64,000 nucleotides of DNA, from assembly GCA_026745465.1 (NCBI GenBank), contig JACYXH010000826.1, forward strand, positions 2,535,001 to 2,599,000. Reading direction: 5' to 3'. The DNA comes from Lota lota. Taxonomy: Eukaryota > Chordata > Actinopteri > Gadiformes > Lotidae. Shown here one piece after another: positions 1 to 32,052 of this stretch; the first letter of the stretch is position 1, and the number at the start of each line of letters is the position of its first letter. A program made the translations under genes and the position numbers. The notes beneath the pieces were generated by a model. The model worked only from the letters and a program-made list of their open reading frames with translations. It was not told the origin of the DNA and did no database searches.

Positions 1-473
1 ATTTCGTTTTTTTTCGAGAGATCTGAGGTGTTAAAGCAAACGTGAAAGTGTTTGACGTTGCTAGGTGAGGACGAAGGGCGTGTGAAGGAGATAGAGGGTG
101 GCGGAGAAGAAAGCAGAACGAGAAGAACGAGGAGGAAATTATTCAACAAGGTGAAGAGCAAAATGGCAGAGACAAAATAGAGAAGAGAAATAAAAGTGAA
201 AGAGGATGAGAGTGGGTTTTGAGGCGACGACAGCGACGACGACAGATGTGTAGTGCTCTTTTACTTCATCTTCCAACCGCCCTCCCTTTGCTTCTGGCGG
301 GGTTTTTTTTCTTTGTCTTTCATCCACACCCCTGTTATATTCCCACACAGCCCCCCCGTCACGTCATTCAAATGAATGTGCCACCTGAAGGCGAGCGTCG
401 CCGTTTGTCGGCCCAGATGTACCTGAGATGAGACGAGCTGGTCGCTTCTGTTGCTTCACCTACTGGCAGCATT

Positions 474-475
<2 letters not shown>
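1..475. other. grik5 intron, no gene seen
   Basis: This stretch lies upstream of the first grik5 exon in the window and is taken to be intron. It contains no splice-bounded coding segment that I recognise. It is purine-rich at the start and then loses pattern before the CT repeat begins. Confidence 0.5.
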
Positions 476-516
<41 letters not shown>

Positions 517-556
517 GTCTCTTTGTCTCTGTCTTACTCTTTATACCTCTCTCTCA
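476..556. repeat. (CT)n microsatellite
   Basis: A CT run with a few GT and TTT interruptions. It opens a compound simple-repeat block that continues almost to the splice acceptor at 1326. Confidence 0.9.
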
Positions 557-639
557 GGGTTTGTCAAGCTCTCTCACCCTTTCACGTAATCCATTTATCT
601 TTTCTAGACATCTATATTTCTGTCATCTGTCTGTATGTA

Positions 640-1014
<375 letters not shown>

Positions 1015-1082
1015 ACTTGATATCCATCAACATATCTATCTATCATTCTGCGTGTTCATCTATTTCTTTGTTGATCTTTTTC

Positions 1083-1140
1083 ATTCTTTCTTTCTTTCTT
1101 TCTTTCTTTCTCTCTTTCAGTCTTTCATTCTGTCTTTCTT

Positions 1141-1180
<40 letters not shown>

Positions 1181-1182
1181 TT

Positions 1183-1258
<76 letters not shown>

Positions 1259-1292
1259 TTTCTTTCTTTCTTTCTTTCTCTCTTTCTTGTGC
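1083..1292. repeat. (CTTT)n microsatellite upstream of a splice acceptor
   Basis: About 50 units of CTTT with a few CTCT variants. It ends 34 bases before the exon at 1327, so this pure-pyrimidine run sits where the polypyrimidine tract and branch region of the intron would be. Confidence 0.95.
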
Positions 1293-1326
1293 TTTCAGCT
1301 GACTCCCTCTCTCCCTCTCCCTGCAG

Positions 1327-20948
<19,622 letters not shown>

Positions 20949-21660
20949 GCCCGGAGATGATGGAGTTATTGGAGCAGCGCTGGGTGTCAAAGGACCAGGG
21001 CTCCCTCGGAAAAGACGGCACTCCCTCTCCACCTGGGATTAACGTCAGGTCAAATAAAAGGGTGGAGATGAGGGGACCGGGACGACTCAGAAACTATGTT
21101 GAACCTGAAGGATGTCAGCCCATGGAAAATGAGGTGAGCATTAAATGGAGTAAGAGACCTGTAAACTCCCAGGCGTGCACCAAACAGTACGTCCATGAAC
21201 GGCCAGCGCTTTTCTGCCTGGTGGTCGAGTTGTGCTCTTCAAGATGGCTCCCTCTTCACCTGCCTGCTGGCTACACACACAAAAAAGAAACAATATTCAA
21301 ACAGGGACAGAAGTGAATGGGATGAATCAGCGTGCGGCAGCACATCATCATCACTGTGTCCGAGCTACTGTTCACTCTTGGCTCTCTATTTTTCCTTCTT
21401 TCACTCCGTCTTGGTGTACATCTCAGAGTTCAGGAGCTTGGCTTGGATCCACAAAAAAGGACCTTTGTCCAAACGTATTTCGCTCTGCACTGGCTGGAGA
21501 GGAGTCGGTGTTAGAGGACAAACTTTATCTGTGCGTGATCTTATCAAAGCGTGACTTTCAGACTGACAATAATTTCCTGTCGTTTTTTCTTTGTTTCTTT
21601 GTCTTTCTTTGTTTGTTACCATTATTCTAAGTGGGAATTAGAGAAAAAAATACAATAAAA
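20949..21660 (+). other. grik5: grik5 3' UTR
   Basis: Sequence after the stop codon up to the first good AATAAA at 21654-21659. The extent is inferred from the signal only. Confidence 0.55.
21654..21659 (+). promoter_or_regulatory. grik5: Putative grik5 polyadenylation signal AATAAA
   Basis: First canonical AATAAA after the stop, about 700 bases downstream. Confidence 0.5.
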
Positions 21661-22120
21661 GACTATTTGTGACATAATTGTGGTGGAGTAGAACATACGG
21701 TAACCTGACCATGCCTACCTAAACGTTTTGTGTCCCTCCCCCTGCGTCCTACACCGATGCCTCTCAAGTTGCTTGGAGAGTAAGATTGATGAAATTATTT
21801 CTAGTCTGGTCTACATTTGTAGTGAGTGAATGGGATGCGTTCATGTTGAACTGTGTGTGTTTACTCTAAGTCAGTCAGTAATTAACCAAAGGGAGGGCAG
21901 CTGTGTATTCAATGATCACATCATTTTATCAATGTGTGACAATCCAACAGTGACAAACAACAAGGGTACGAGAGTCTTTGAAATGTAAGATTTCTGTTTC
22001 GAATTAACTGGGGCAACTCCTGCTGTGGTTCCTGTTATTTTCTTATTATTTGTACCCCTGTTTTCACCGAATGACACAGAAAAAAGGAGACAGGGTATTG
22101 GAATGAGAGAAAAGAGAGTG
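21661..22120. other. Intergenic, nothing recognised
   Basis: No exon or repeat family recognised. Confidence 0.4.
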
Positions 22121-22124
22121 AGAG

Positions 22125-22275
<151 letters not shown>

Positions 22276-24160
22276 ACAGAGGAACAAATCTTCTGGCGGA
22301 TGTTACGGGATGCCACGGTAACCGAATTATAAATCACCTCATTGAACTACTTCCATTACCAGATCTGTCCTGATCTGGTGGTTCTGGGCATCTTCTAGAG
22401 ATGTTTCCACTTCCAGCGGGGAAAATCTACAGCTTTCTGCTGCTCTGTTTTTCAAAGAGACAGACTTGGCAGAGCGTGGTGCCGAGGCTGCTGCCAGAGT
22501 CACTGCCCCAACAACACAACCCTGTCAATACTGTGCCATAGATCCGCGGTGCCCAGTGACCCCCCTTCAGCGACAGCAGCACACTCATTCAGGATTGAGC
22601 TGGAACTTTTAAGCAAACACAATAAATACAATTGGTAGAAGGAATCGATTGTCAGGTTTATTAATTTTTTTCACTCTTGCTTTTCCCCTTTGTTCAGCCC
22701 GAGAAATGGAACCTAGCCTGTTTTGTTTTTGTTTTGTTCATGCGTTAGAGACCATTTGACGCATGAGGTGCTGGTTGGGGTTGCTATAGTAATACCTCTG
22801 GGGTTGGTGGATGTTGTGCATCAAATCATCCGAGTGTGTGATAGTCAGCTTTCTACATTGAAAACTATGGAACTAGGGAACACACAGGACCTACACCGCT
22901 ATGTCATACTGTAACTGTTTTGTGGTGTTGATGCTGTTGTCTACCAGGGAACACAAATGACTACGATTATGATGACAAAAAAGGCCCGGCCCAGAATAAT
23001 GTTTTTGCTTTGTTTACCATGACACTGTCGAGTCATTCTGTCGTGACGTTGGCTGATAAACAGTAAATATTTACTGGTTAGCCTCTTATACTTGCAGGGA
23101 AGGTATAGTGAGAAGTGAATTGCAATTTAAACATTGTGTACTCGCCTTGTAAACAGGGCACAATGCTAGAGAGTGGTACACACCAGGCCTTTTAATGATC
23201 GCTCTCAGCTGAACCATTCTAGGTTTATCTTCTTCCTCGTCTGATGTTTGATTGTTTTGTAAAAAACGACTGCAAACTCATGGACATTAGCCATTCAACA
23301 TGCACTTGACAGAAGTGAATGTGAACACATACACACACCTCAACACACTCAGAGAAACACCGTCTCTCACACACACATACCCCAACATTCTAGACATACA
23401 TCTCACACACGCACACACACACAGACTATGATACACGTCTCACACACAATCACCATCACACATTCCATCACACACAAACACACACACAAAACTGTCTATA
23501 GTATAGCATTATTTCTTCATCAATGAAGTCAAGTGAACATACCTGATGAGCTGAATTGTGTAGCTACTGCTCAAGATTGTGTTACTGTCACAACAAATAG
23601 TTTGGGACCATGTTAGAATATGAATGGATGTCAGGGTGTAAGGTTAAAGCGAGAAATAGGAGGGGGGGGGGGTGGGGGGTCACTAAACTAACTGAAGAGG
23701 CGTCTATGCGAGTGGTCTTTCGATACAAAAAAAGATGTTTACTTTTTGGTTCCCAATTCATATTTCTATACTAGTGATACATGGATTATTGAAACAATGA
23801 TGAATATTATTATGATTAAATCGTTATTATTCCAATTGAACATAAAGCGGTGTCTCCCGTTGCATTTGTTTTTGTTTGTGCTAAAGTGGCCGGCAGGCTG
23901 GAGTTAGTGTAAATGTGTACTAAAGCTCTTTAGAGAGCCTCACATTGTTGTTGAAACCTTTACACACACTATTTTAGAATAAAGTCAAATAACAAGCACT
24001 TCCACATTCTTGTCTTATCTGAACTGTGCAAACATGTTGTACATTCTGGTATCCTCTGATTACCAAGCCTGTTTTTTGAGGTCTGAAGATTTTATTAAGC
24101 AAAATTATAGAGAAGACATTGTTACTTATTTTATGTCAGCTAAACAGTTAATAGTTAAAC
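22276..24160. other. Intergenic, no gene seen
   Basis: Includes an AC-rich patch at 23325-23490 and a G run near 23661-23679. No open frame has support. Confidence 0.45.
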
Positions 24161-24162
24161 AG

Positions 24163-24788
24163 TTAAAGACAGGCCACATGCTCTAACATTTTTATAAAAG
24201 TGTAGACAGCCCACACATTTTCTCCCTCGTATCGTCGAGGGACCTCTTCCTCGTGTCGCCGAGGGATCTCGTCCTCATATCGCTCTCCTAAACCACGCCG
24301 AGCGCCGCTTATATCCGCGTTTCCTCCGTCGGCGCAGGTGTCGCCCATTTCGTTGATTGATTGCCCTCAACGATCATCAACTCCGGTGTGCAATCCTCCG
24401 GAGAGCGGTGGTAAATTCCCTCTATCACCGCTCCCCTGAGCCGCTGTTCTGGAGCCGGGTTGCCACACTCCTCCACCCTTCTCCAGACCGCGCGTCTGTG
24501 TTGCCTCGGGTGTGGTCCACGCCCGTCGCTCCGGTACTTCTCCAGCTCATGCATGGCTCTGCAAGTTTCCGCAAGCTGCTCATTGAGATCCATCGCTTCC
24601 TGTTGCAGATTTTTGTTTTCACGCCTGAGGACCTCGTAGGTACAGCCGCCGAGGGTTCCCGTGGTCTTTTTCGCAGGCCGGGATGCTCGTCTTGATCCGA
24701 TTCAAAAGACGTTTGAGGTCAACTTGTGTCCAAACTGTTTTATTGGGCTCCATTTCAACTTTGTTTAGTTACCGTCGTCGTCTTTGTA
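24163..24788 (-). other. Unclassified minus-strand ORF region, possibly a second retroelement fragment
   Basis: On the minus strand an open frame runs from about 24690 to 24309. It includes NKNLQQEAMDLNEQLAETCR, a heptad-like, probably coiled-coil stretch. A second overlapping frame (24348 to 24163) has an arginine/glutamate repeat (PRRHEEEVPRRYEGE). Upstream on the same strand is CCCAATAAAACAG, which resembles a polyadenylation signal at the end of an LTR. I do not recognise a family. It abuts the 5'-truncated Gypsy element, so it may be another insertion. Confidence 0.35.
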
Positions 24789-25331
24789 ATCGTCTTCGGC
24801 ACAAACTCTCCTAAAGTGCGTGAGAAACTGTTATGCCACACAGACTTAACGTTGGAAAAGGCTATCGATATTGCACGGACACATGAGCTGTCGCAGCAGC
24901 AGCTAAAAGCCATGCATAGTCCCACTGCTAGCACAGCTAATCAGTCAGGTCATGCAGTTAGCAGAACACCGTTCAAATCGGAGCATACACGTTATGGACG
25001 CACAACAAACCGGACTGACTCCAAAAATACAGTAGGGAACAAGGAATGTGGAGCATGCGGGGGAGAGCACGGACGCACAGAGGAATGCCCAGCCAAAGGA
25101 CGCCAATGCAACAAATGTAAGAAGCCCAACCATTTTGCTAAAATGTGCAGAACACAAACACAGCAACCAAAGATAAAGTACAAGCCCAAGAGAGTGCATG
25201 TTATCGCCAACGGAGCGGAACAGCCACCAGATGAACTGTATATTGACACTATCATCACAGTGTTAGCATGTGACTATCACTATCACATGCAAACACTGCC
25301 AAAGAACAGGCATATGCAGAGGTGCAAATAG
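24789..25331 (+). pseudogene. gag C-terminal fragment of the Gypsy element
   Basis: Begins in frame at SPKVREKLL and includes AIDIARTHELSQQQLK. It then has C-x2-C-x4-H-x4-C (CGACGGEHGRTEEC) and C-x2-C-x4-H-x4-C (CNKCKKPNHFAKMC) nucleocapsid knuckles. The amino-terminal part is missing. Confidence 0.82.
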
Positions 25332-26914
25332 GGGAAATGAGGCACAAATTGAAATTTAAAATAGACACGGGTGCACAGACCAACATAATACCAGCCCACA
25401 CATTCCACAAAATGTTTGGCAATAAAGTGCTTAACCCACCAGACAGTACTATCTCAGGATATGGTGGACAGAGACTCGTAGTGGAAGGGTCATGCAAGCT
25501 CACGTGCAGATACAAAGAAAAAAGAGTCGTGCTATACTTTGACGTAGTCTGCGCAAGAAATGCACCTCCTGTCTTGGGAATGCGAGCATGCTTAGATCTG
25601 AACATGGTCAAGCTAGTGAACATGGTAAACGCACAGCCACACACTAGCATCACAGATGAGTTTGCCGACGTATTCGAAGGCATTAGACTGTTTCCTGGGG
25701 AGTGCAACCTCTGCCTTCAACCTGCCGTAACACCAGTGGTGTGTCCGCCTCGCCGCATCCCATATGCCCTGCGGAGCAGACTCAAAGACGAACTAGAAGA
25801 GATGGAAGCAATAGACATTATACAGAAAGTCACAGAGCCGACTGAGTGGGTAAATGCCTTGGTAGGGGTAGAAAAGCCCAAAACAGGGAAACTTAGAATA
25901 TGTCTAGACCCCCGCTCTCTAAACAAAGCCATTCAAAGACCCCACTATCCACTTCCCACTCTGGATGACGTCACACCCAGACTAGCTGGTGCACAATACT
26001 TCAGCGTACTAGACGCCAGGTCTGGGTACTGGGCGATAAAACTCAGCCACAAGTCATCCATGCTAACTACATTCAATACCATCTATGGCAGGTATCGCAT
26101 CAAGAGGCTCCCCTTCGAGATCATCTCTGCACAGGACGAGTTTCAGAGGAGAGTCGATGAGGCTTACGAGGGGCTTCTGGGCGTCGCCGCTATTGTGGAT
26201 GACATTTTGGTATATGGCCGCACCAAAGACGAGCACGATGCCAACCTGCGTGGTATGCTGGAGAGAACAAGAGAGAAAGGCATCAAGCTGAACAAGGATA
26301 AAAGTGTAATCTGCGTGACAGAGGTGAGCTACTTTGGGCACAGGCTGACACGAGACGGTATCCGGCCCGACCCCAACAAGATAAAGGCCATAAAAGACAT
26401 GGCTCCCCCACGCAACAGAGCAGAGCTGGAGACCATATTGGGCATGATCACTTACCTTTCCAAGTTTGCTCCAAAACTCTCAGAGGCCACAGATCCATTA
26501 CGGCAGCTGCTGAAGGAGGGCAACGAGTTTGTATGGGACTCGAACCTTAACGCTGCATTCACACAGGTAAAAGACCTCCTAACACAGGAGCCTGGCCCCG
26601 TCCTCACATACTTTGACCACACCAAAGATGTGAAACTGCAAGTTGATGCATCCAAATGCGGCTTAGGGGCAGTCCTGCTCCAGGGAGAGAAAACAGTTGC
26701 ATATGCATCCAAGGCACTAAATGAGACTGAACAGAACTACGCACAAATCGAAAAGAAACTCTATGCAGTGCTCTTTGGATGCAAGAGGTTCCACCAGTAC
26801 CTGACAGGTGATCGTCGAATCAGATCACAAACCACTAGAGGCAATCATGCGAAAGCCACTGGCAGCTGCACCGCCCAGGTTACAACGCATGATACTGCAG
26901 CTGCAACGGTATGA
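25322..26914 (+). pseudogene. pol fragment: protease, reverse transcriptase, start of RNase H
   Basis: The protease active-site region DTGAQ is near 25365. RT motifs follow: KTGKLRICLDPRSLN, FSVLDARSGYW, RLPFEIISAQDEFQRRVDE and the catalytic VDDILVYG near 26196. An RNase H start (LQVDASKCGLGAVLLQ) is at about 26636. The usual glycine in RLPFG is glutamate here. The frame is lost after about 26810, where RNase H continues in the next frame. Confidence 0.85.
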
Positions 26915-27542
26915 CATCACCATTACACACAAGCCTGGAAAGCAAATCCCAGTCGCAGACACTCTATCCAGAAAGCCAATTGAATGTAATGAACGGTCAC
27001 TGAGCGAAGGTATGGACTCACAAATACACACAGTGATCAGCAGCGCTCCGGTGAGCGACAGGAAAATGGCAGAGATCAGAGCTGCAACAGCCCAAGACGA
27101 ACAGCTCTCAGTGCTGACACAGGTTACCTTGGCAGAATGGCCTGAGTCAAGAAAAGAATGCCCATCTGCTGTCACAGATTACTGGAATCATCGGGATGAG
27201 ATCTCCAAGGTGAACGGCATCCTACTAAAAGGGGAAAAAATCATTGTACCACACTCACTCAGAGCTGAAATGCTTGCACGCATACATTCAGGACATCTAG
27301 GGATGGAAAAGTGTAAACAACAGGCAAGAGATGTGGTATTCTGGCCCGGCATGGGGAAACAAATAGAGGCGCTTGTGGGATCCTGCAACATCTGCCTCGA
27401 GCGACGTAACTCCGCCCCAAAGGAAGCAATGATTTCACATCCCATCCCCGAAAGGCCTTGGCAGGTAATAGCCACAGACTTATTCACATGGAATAATACT
27501 GACTACATAGTGGCAGTTGACCTATTACAGCAGATATTTTGA
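26808..27542 (+). pseudogene. pol fragment: end of RNase H and integrase start
   Basis: Starts with VESDHKPLEAI of RNase H. It then has ADTLSRKP, the integrase HHCC zinc-binding region (HSGHLGMEKC to CNICLERR) and the first catalytic aspartate in VIATDLFTW. It ends at a premature stop caused by a shift near 27525-27530. Confidence 0.82.
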
Positions 27543-28376
27543 GGTAGAGAAGACCACCAGCCTCACTTCCACAACCGTCATCCAAAAGCTGAAAGCCATG
27601 TTTGCTAGGTTTGGAATCCCTCAGACTGTAATCAGCTATAACGGACCTTGTTACAGTTCGCAGGAGTTCCGAGCATTCACTCATGCATGGGACTTTGAGC
27701 ACGTCACAAGCAGCCCACTGTACCCACAGAGCAACGGATTGGCTGAAAAGACTGTGCAAACAGCCAAAGCCCTCATGGACAATGCACGTGCACAGGGGAC
27801 GGATCCTTACCTCAGCTTATTAGAATACAGAAACACCCCGGTTGATGGACTGAAGTCACCAGCGCAGCTGCTGATGAGCAGGCGTCTGCGCTCAATTCTC
27901 CCGGTCACTGAAAAGCAACTGCAGCCAGAGCTTGCCTGCCGCACCACAGTCCACTGCAGGAGAGAACTGTGCCAAAGGCGGCAAAAACAGTCGACCGAAC
28001 AGCCAAAACACTGCCTGCACTACCAATGGGTGCCACAGTCCGCTACCAGCTCCCAGCAGGGACTTGGAAACCTGCAACAGTCACAGAAACAGCAGGTACC
28101 CAGAGGTCATACAACATCTGCACTGATGAAGGTCACACGCTCAGGCGAAACAGATGTCACCTCTTGCAGACTCCAGAAGGTGGTACAAACCACGAAGGTC
28201 CACCAAATGGCCATGGACTAGAGCCTGTCACACTGCAACACAACACTGAACACACACCAGACACACAACCAACCCCCATAGCGTCAGCACATTACACTAC
28301 CACAAGGTCAGGCCGCATAGTACGACCAAGAGATCTTTTGGACAAAAAAATTATAAAACAAAATAATGTTTTGTGA
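27517..28376 (+). pseudogene. Integrase core remainder and C-terminal domain
   Basis: The core continues with FGIPQTVISYNGPCYSS and SNGLAEKTVQ. The second catalytic aspartate position reads tyrosine (SYNG). A further shift near 27960 moves the C-terminal region (YQLPAGTWKPATVTETAG) into another frame that stops at 28374-28376. Confidence 0.78.
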
Positions 28377-28539
28377 AAAAATTCTGTTTGCCTGTTGAAT
28401 ACATACCTTGTTTTGTTTGAATGATACAGCTGAAGTTCGATCAGAGGAAATACCTGATAATGTTACACTTCAGTTATGGTGTCACAATGGTTCAAATGTG
28501 TATGTTCATTAACATGTTTTGTTTTCTAAAGAAGGGGGA

Positions 28540-28689
28540 TGTAACATCCTTAGAACTTCCTGTTGGAATGTTCTGTTGAACCGGATGTACATAAGAAGGT
28601 TGCAGAATAAAGATGGCAGCGCCATATGACTAAATGGATAAGTAATCCAGTCGTATATTTTATATACAAAGATAACATAAAACATTACA
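28540..28689 (+). repeat. 3' LTR of the Gypsy element
   Basis: Begins TGTAACATCC right after the purine tract and ends in CATTACA. It contains AATAAAG near 28606. No matching left LTR is present in the window. Confidence 0.65.
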
Positions 28690-28868
28690 GTTGATTGTAT
28701 TGCTCATTGATGTATTATTTACCGTTATTATTGATATTATTGTTGATTGATTAATGTATTGCTATGTTTAAATGGTTTAGCAACACATTGAATTGAATTG
28801 AGAGCAAGAGAGAATAATAATACTACAATAGGCCTATTGATTGACGGATGGTATAGCTAGTGACTTAC

Positions 28869-30055
28869 CTTGAACTACAAGTTCAGTGTTTCCACTAATA
28901 CCACCACTGGGGAAGCTGGTGAGGGTGCCAGTGTACTGGCCCCCGTCAGTGATTACGACCACTCAGACGACCGCGGAGCAATCATATTCGAAAGTTTCTT
29001 AATTCTTTTTTATAGAATCTGCCCTTCAGAAGACTGAGAATAGATACATCCAACGGTGGTCGATAAACAATAATTATTTTAGAAATGTTTTGACTAGATA
29101 TCCCCACTGCATCTGGGTCACATTGGGTTTTTCCTGGGTTTCGGAGTTTGCAGGGAAGGATGACGTCAGAGCCAGTGTATCCCACCACCGTAGGAGGAAT
29201 GACGATCTCTTGTGCATACAGGAGGGCTAAACAACATGAACAAACAGCACGAATAATGAATACATTCAACTAGAGTTAGAAACAGAATACAAATGAAATA
29301 GGTTTTAGCCCTACGTACAAGTTTGTAATAAAAAAGAATAAATAAATATAATGTTGATGACAGACTGGAGTAGATACATATGGAATGTATCGTAGCTTTC
29401 AACTGGTTTGTAGCAAACAAGAACAAGAAACAAGAACACTACATCAAATCCAATGAAGTAAGGATTATACTTCAATCACACTGAGTGATAAATGATGATT
29501 ACAGTGACCACAACCGGTTCACAAGACGAACAAGGTGCAGTAGCTAAAGGGTTAGAGAGTGCTAAAAATAACCTAACCCAAAAAGACAGTAGAAACGTGC
29601 AGTAGGCACATTGATTAAGCTTGTAGCTGGTCTTCTAGTAGGCCTAGTTAGAATGAGTATAAACAAATAAACAAATGCATGTGATGCTTAAGTTGATTGA
29701 GACTTTCAATTTTAAAACATATATTTACAAAGCACGGATAAATCATATTTTACAGTCAATAAGCGCAAGAATATTATTACAGCCAAAGATTTGAGTAGCT
29801 AAATCTAGCAAATAAATTGGCTTGCTTTACAATAAGAAAGAAAACAGTGGTCCACCTGTTGATCACAGAATGTAGGATTTCTACATATTTGGCAATCATT
29901 TAATTAACATGGTAGACATATAAGAGGAATATGTGTTAGTTAATGAACTGTTCATTGATTATGAAGTGAAAAGTGTGAGTTAGTTTTGAACTAGTCTACT
30001 CACCTGTGGGTATAATTAAGAAAACCAAGACAAATAGTTGCAAGCAACTCTCCAT
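28869..30055 (-). pseudogene. Nectin/PVR-like immunoglobulin V-domain gene remnant
   Basis: Minus strand. A leader exon (30055 to 30004, MESCLQLFVLVFLIIPT, phase 1 donor GTGAGT) joins in phase to a V-type exon (29226 to 28869) beginning ALLYAQEIVIPPTVVGYTGS. The domain keeps VILPCKLRNPG and the nectin-like NISKIIIVYRPP. The spacing around CDPDAVGISS is out of frame, a stop precedes VVVITDGGQY, and the second cysteine is glycine (QYTGTLTS). The exon length of 358 is not a multiple of three. No further Ig or membrane exon follows, because the Gypsy 3' LTR lies only 180 bases downstream. Nectin/PVR assignment is from V-domain motifs and is moderate. Confidence 0.68.
29227..30003. other. Intron of the nectin-like remnant
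   Basis: AT-rich, nothing recognised. Confidence 0.4.
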
Positions 30056-30601
30056 GGCCAATCATTTAGTAAAATAATTTTGTAGAATAAAGGAAAATGA
30101 AATAATAACTCCACTGAGTTAATAACAGACACATGAAGAATCAGAAAGAGAGAGCATGGTAAAATAAAATGTGCAAAATAAAATGTATTTATAAAATGAA
30201 GCGTTGGAATGGATTTTTCGGCAGAAGCAAATTGAACATAAACTTCCGTTGCATTCCACAATAACACGTTGTCCTATTCTGTCCCAAAGAAATGGGTGTA
30301 GATAGTTCTGGTGGGACACTCTTGTGCCCCCTATCAGCTGACAGCTAACGTGGTCCAATCAAACGTATGTACACTGATCAATTTAAGACCTTCATCTCAA
30401 ACACTCAAAGTTAAGTGTGCTGAGCTTAAATTCACCCACCACCATTCCAGCATCCACCTGCTTTGGTTCTGCTCTGTATTGCATATATCATACATATATC
30501 ATTGGTTGAGACATCTGATGTAACATGGAGGATTTTATAGTACTCCCTGTTGTCAAATGTTAGTATGCGGTTGGTATTCTGTATCTGTCATCTGTATGTC
30601 A

Positions 30602-30718
30602 TGCTTTAAATCCTACAGCAGGGAGCACAAGAAAAGAGGGGAACCATACCGCCAAACTAAATTGTATTACCATTTTATGTAATAAATGGTTAAATCTATG
30701 ACTTGTATGATTCCTGAC
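30602..30718. repeat. Direct repeat, copy 1
   Basis: About 115 bases (ATCCTACAGCAGGGAG to AATAAATGGTTAAATCTATG) that recur near 31233-31346 with scattered differences. Confidence 0.75.
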
Positions 30719-31232
30719 AGAAGAAGAATAAATGTCATCCATGGTTTTTATTGAAAGAACATCATCAGTTACATAAAATAACACATAACATAGCAGCTCA
30801 GATGATGTTACACAATGCAAAGACATTGATTCAAACAACATGCAAGCTGCGTCGTTTCAGGGATTACAGCATCTATATGAATCACCATGGCAACGATATA
30901 AAACGTTGCATTAACTAACAAACTAAACATCATATACATTCACTGACTGAAAATTATGAAAATAAAATGCACATTTATCGCCAGAAATGTTATCAAAGCG
31001 AATTTTAATGCTGAAACTATCTTAAAATGTTGCTTTTTCCACTGAGAATATAATGATTGTCATCCATTTTGTTTTGGCAGACAGAACCTTGACATATGTG
31101 ACGTATTGCTGTTTCTTCGAACAGTCGATAGGGGGTAAAACATTCATGTGGGTCGTTTTGGATGACCTATACAAACTACCTAGTCTGTCGTTTAGGTTGG
31201 AGATCACGTTGATTCAATGCTATTCTGTATGC

Positions 31233-31346
31233 CATGCTTCAATCCTACAGCAGGGAGGACCCTAAAAGAGCGGAACCACACTGCCATAAACTGTATTACC
31301 ATTTCATGCAATAAATGGTTAAATCTATGACGTAAGCTTTTCTGAC
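31233..31346. repeat. Direct repeat, copy 2
   Basis: Second copy of the segment at 30602-30718, same orientation, about 630 bases apart. The family is not recognised. Confidence 0.75.
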
Positions 31347-31376
31347 AGAACTGACTTATTGCTATTAGTAACTCAC

Positions 31377-31554
31377 CTGTACCAGTGTCTGAACGCATGA
31401 CCCAATTTGAGCCTCATTCACGTGACAAGCCACATCAAAGTCGATGACCTGGACTAGTGGCTGTCCTGAGGCGTTGGCAAGCAATTTGTGTTTCAGGCTT
31501 GAGGTCTGTGTGGATCAGCTCAATAGACTCAAGGTGAAATGGTGCTGTGGCCCT
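31377..31554 (-). pseudogene. HIPK-like protein kinase pseudo-exon
   Basis: On the minus strand, LESIELIHTDLKPE carries the HRD-loop equivalent (HTDLKPE). After a one-frame shift comes LANASGQPLVQVIDFDVACH and NEAQIGSCVQTLVQ before a GTGAGT donor. The order fits the catalytic and activation loops of homeodomain-interacting-protein-kinase-like kinases, which are expanded in fishes. The DFG position reads DFD. No other kinase exon was seen nearby. Confidence 0.62.
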
Positions 31555-31742
31555 CTGAAAGGTCATGGAAAAATGGGAACAATATTGTAATTTATATTGT
31601 GATTCAATTGCTTCTCTGTGCTCTCTGGCCGACAAAGTGGCTTAGTGGCTTTGCTTTACTGTATCTTCCTTTTATCTATTCAGGTATGGCAAGAGCGGTG
31701 AATGGTCTTGTGGGATATGATTAACATGCTCTTCCTGCCACA

Positions 31743-32052
31743 GTACTGTCAAATGAGAATGTAGCAATGCCTGTGCTACACGCCACCTAGGTGACTTTTA
31801 TTGGGCTCCACGCTGAAAGATGGTGATGTTGAAAGACCAGTTTATTGTAAAGGTTCATTGATAATGAAACATGGCCTGGTGTTCCATATTGCCATGTAGG
31901 ATAACTTTCCCTGAGTGTGTGTGGAGATAACTGGTACAACCTGTGCGCACTGATTGCTCAATGTGCAACAGGTGTGCAGCCCCACCCAGCCTCAGAGTCC
32001 AATCAGACTCGGCCAGGTGAGGCTGCTTAAACCAGCCATCATCCACACACCC
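31743..32052 (-). repeat. Dispersed repeat, copy A (inverted relative to copy B)
   Basis: About 310 bases. The reverse complement matches 41529-41870, including GATGGCTGGTTTAAGCAGCC, CACACCTGTTGCACATTGAG and GTCACCTAGGTGG. It holds a CCAATAAA motif. It could be a solo LTR or the end of a non-autonomous retroelement. Confidence 0.72.

Larger units (their letters stand above)
24789..28689 (+). mobile_element. Ty3/Gypsy-type LTR retrotransposon, 5'-truncated and frameshifted
   Basis: Ordered parts: the end of gag with two zinc-knuckle-like clusters (near 25050-25155), protease, reverse transcriptase, RNase H, integrase and its C-terminal domain (to about 28375). A purine tract (GAAGGGGGA) and a 150-bp LTR starting TGTAACATCC follow. 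The left LTR and the start of gag are missing. The reading frame changes near 25325 (possibly the natural gag-pol shift), again between 26808 and 26914, again near 27530, and again near 27960. The copy is therefore inactive. Family-level assignment is from the domain order and the RT and integrase motifs. Confidence 0.88.

Noticed and set aside
24726..24788. Signal-peptide-like start MSKLFYWAPFQL before the gag fragment
   Set aside because: It is out of keeping with Gypsy gag and appears to be flanking DNA fused by truncation. The recognisable gag begins near 24790.
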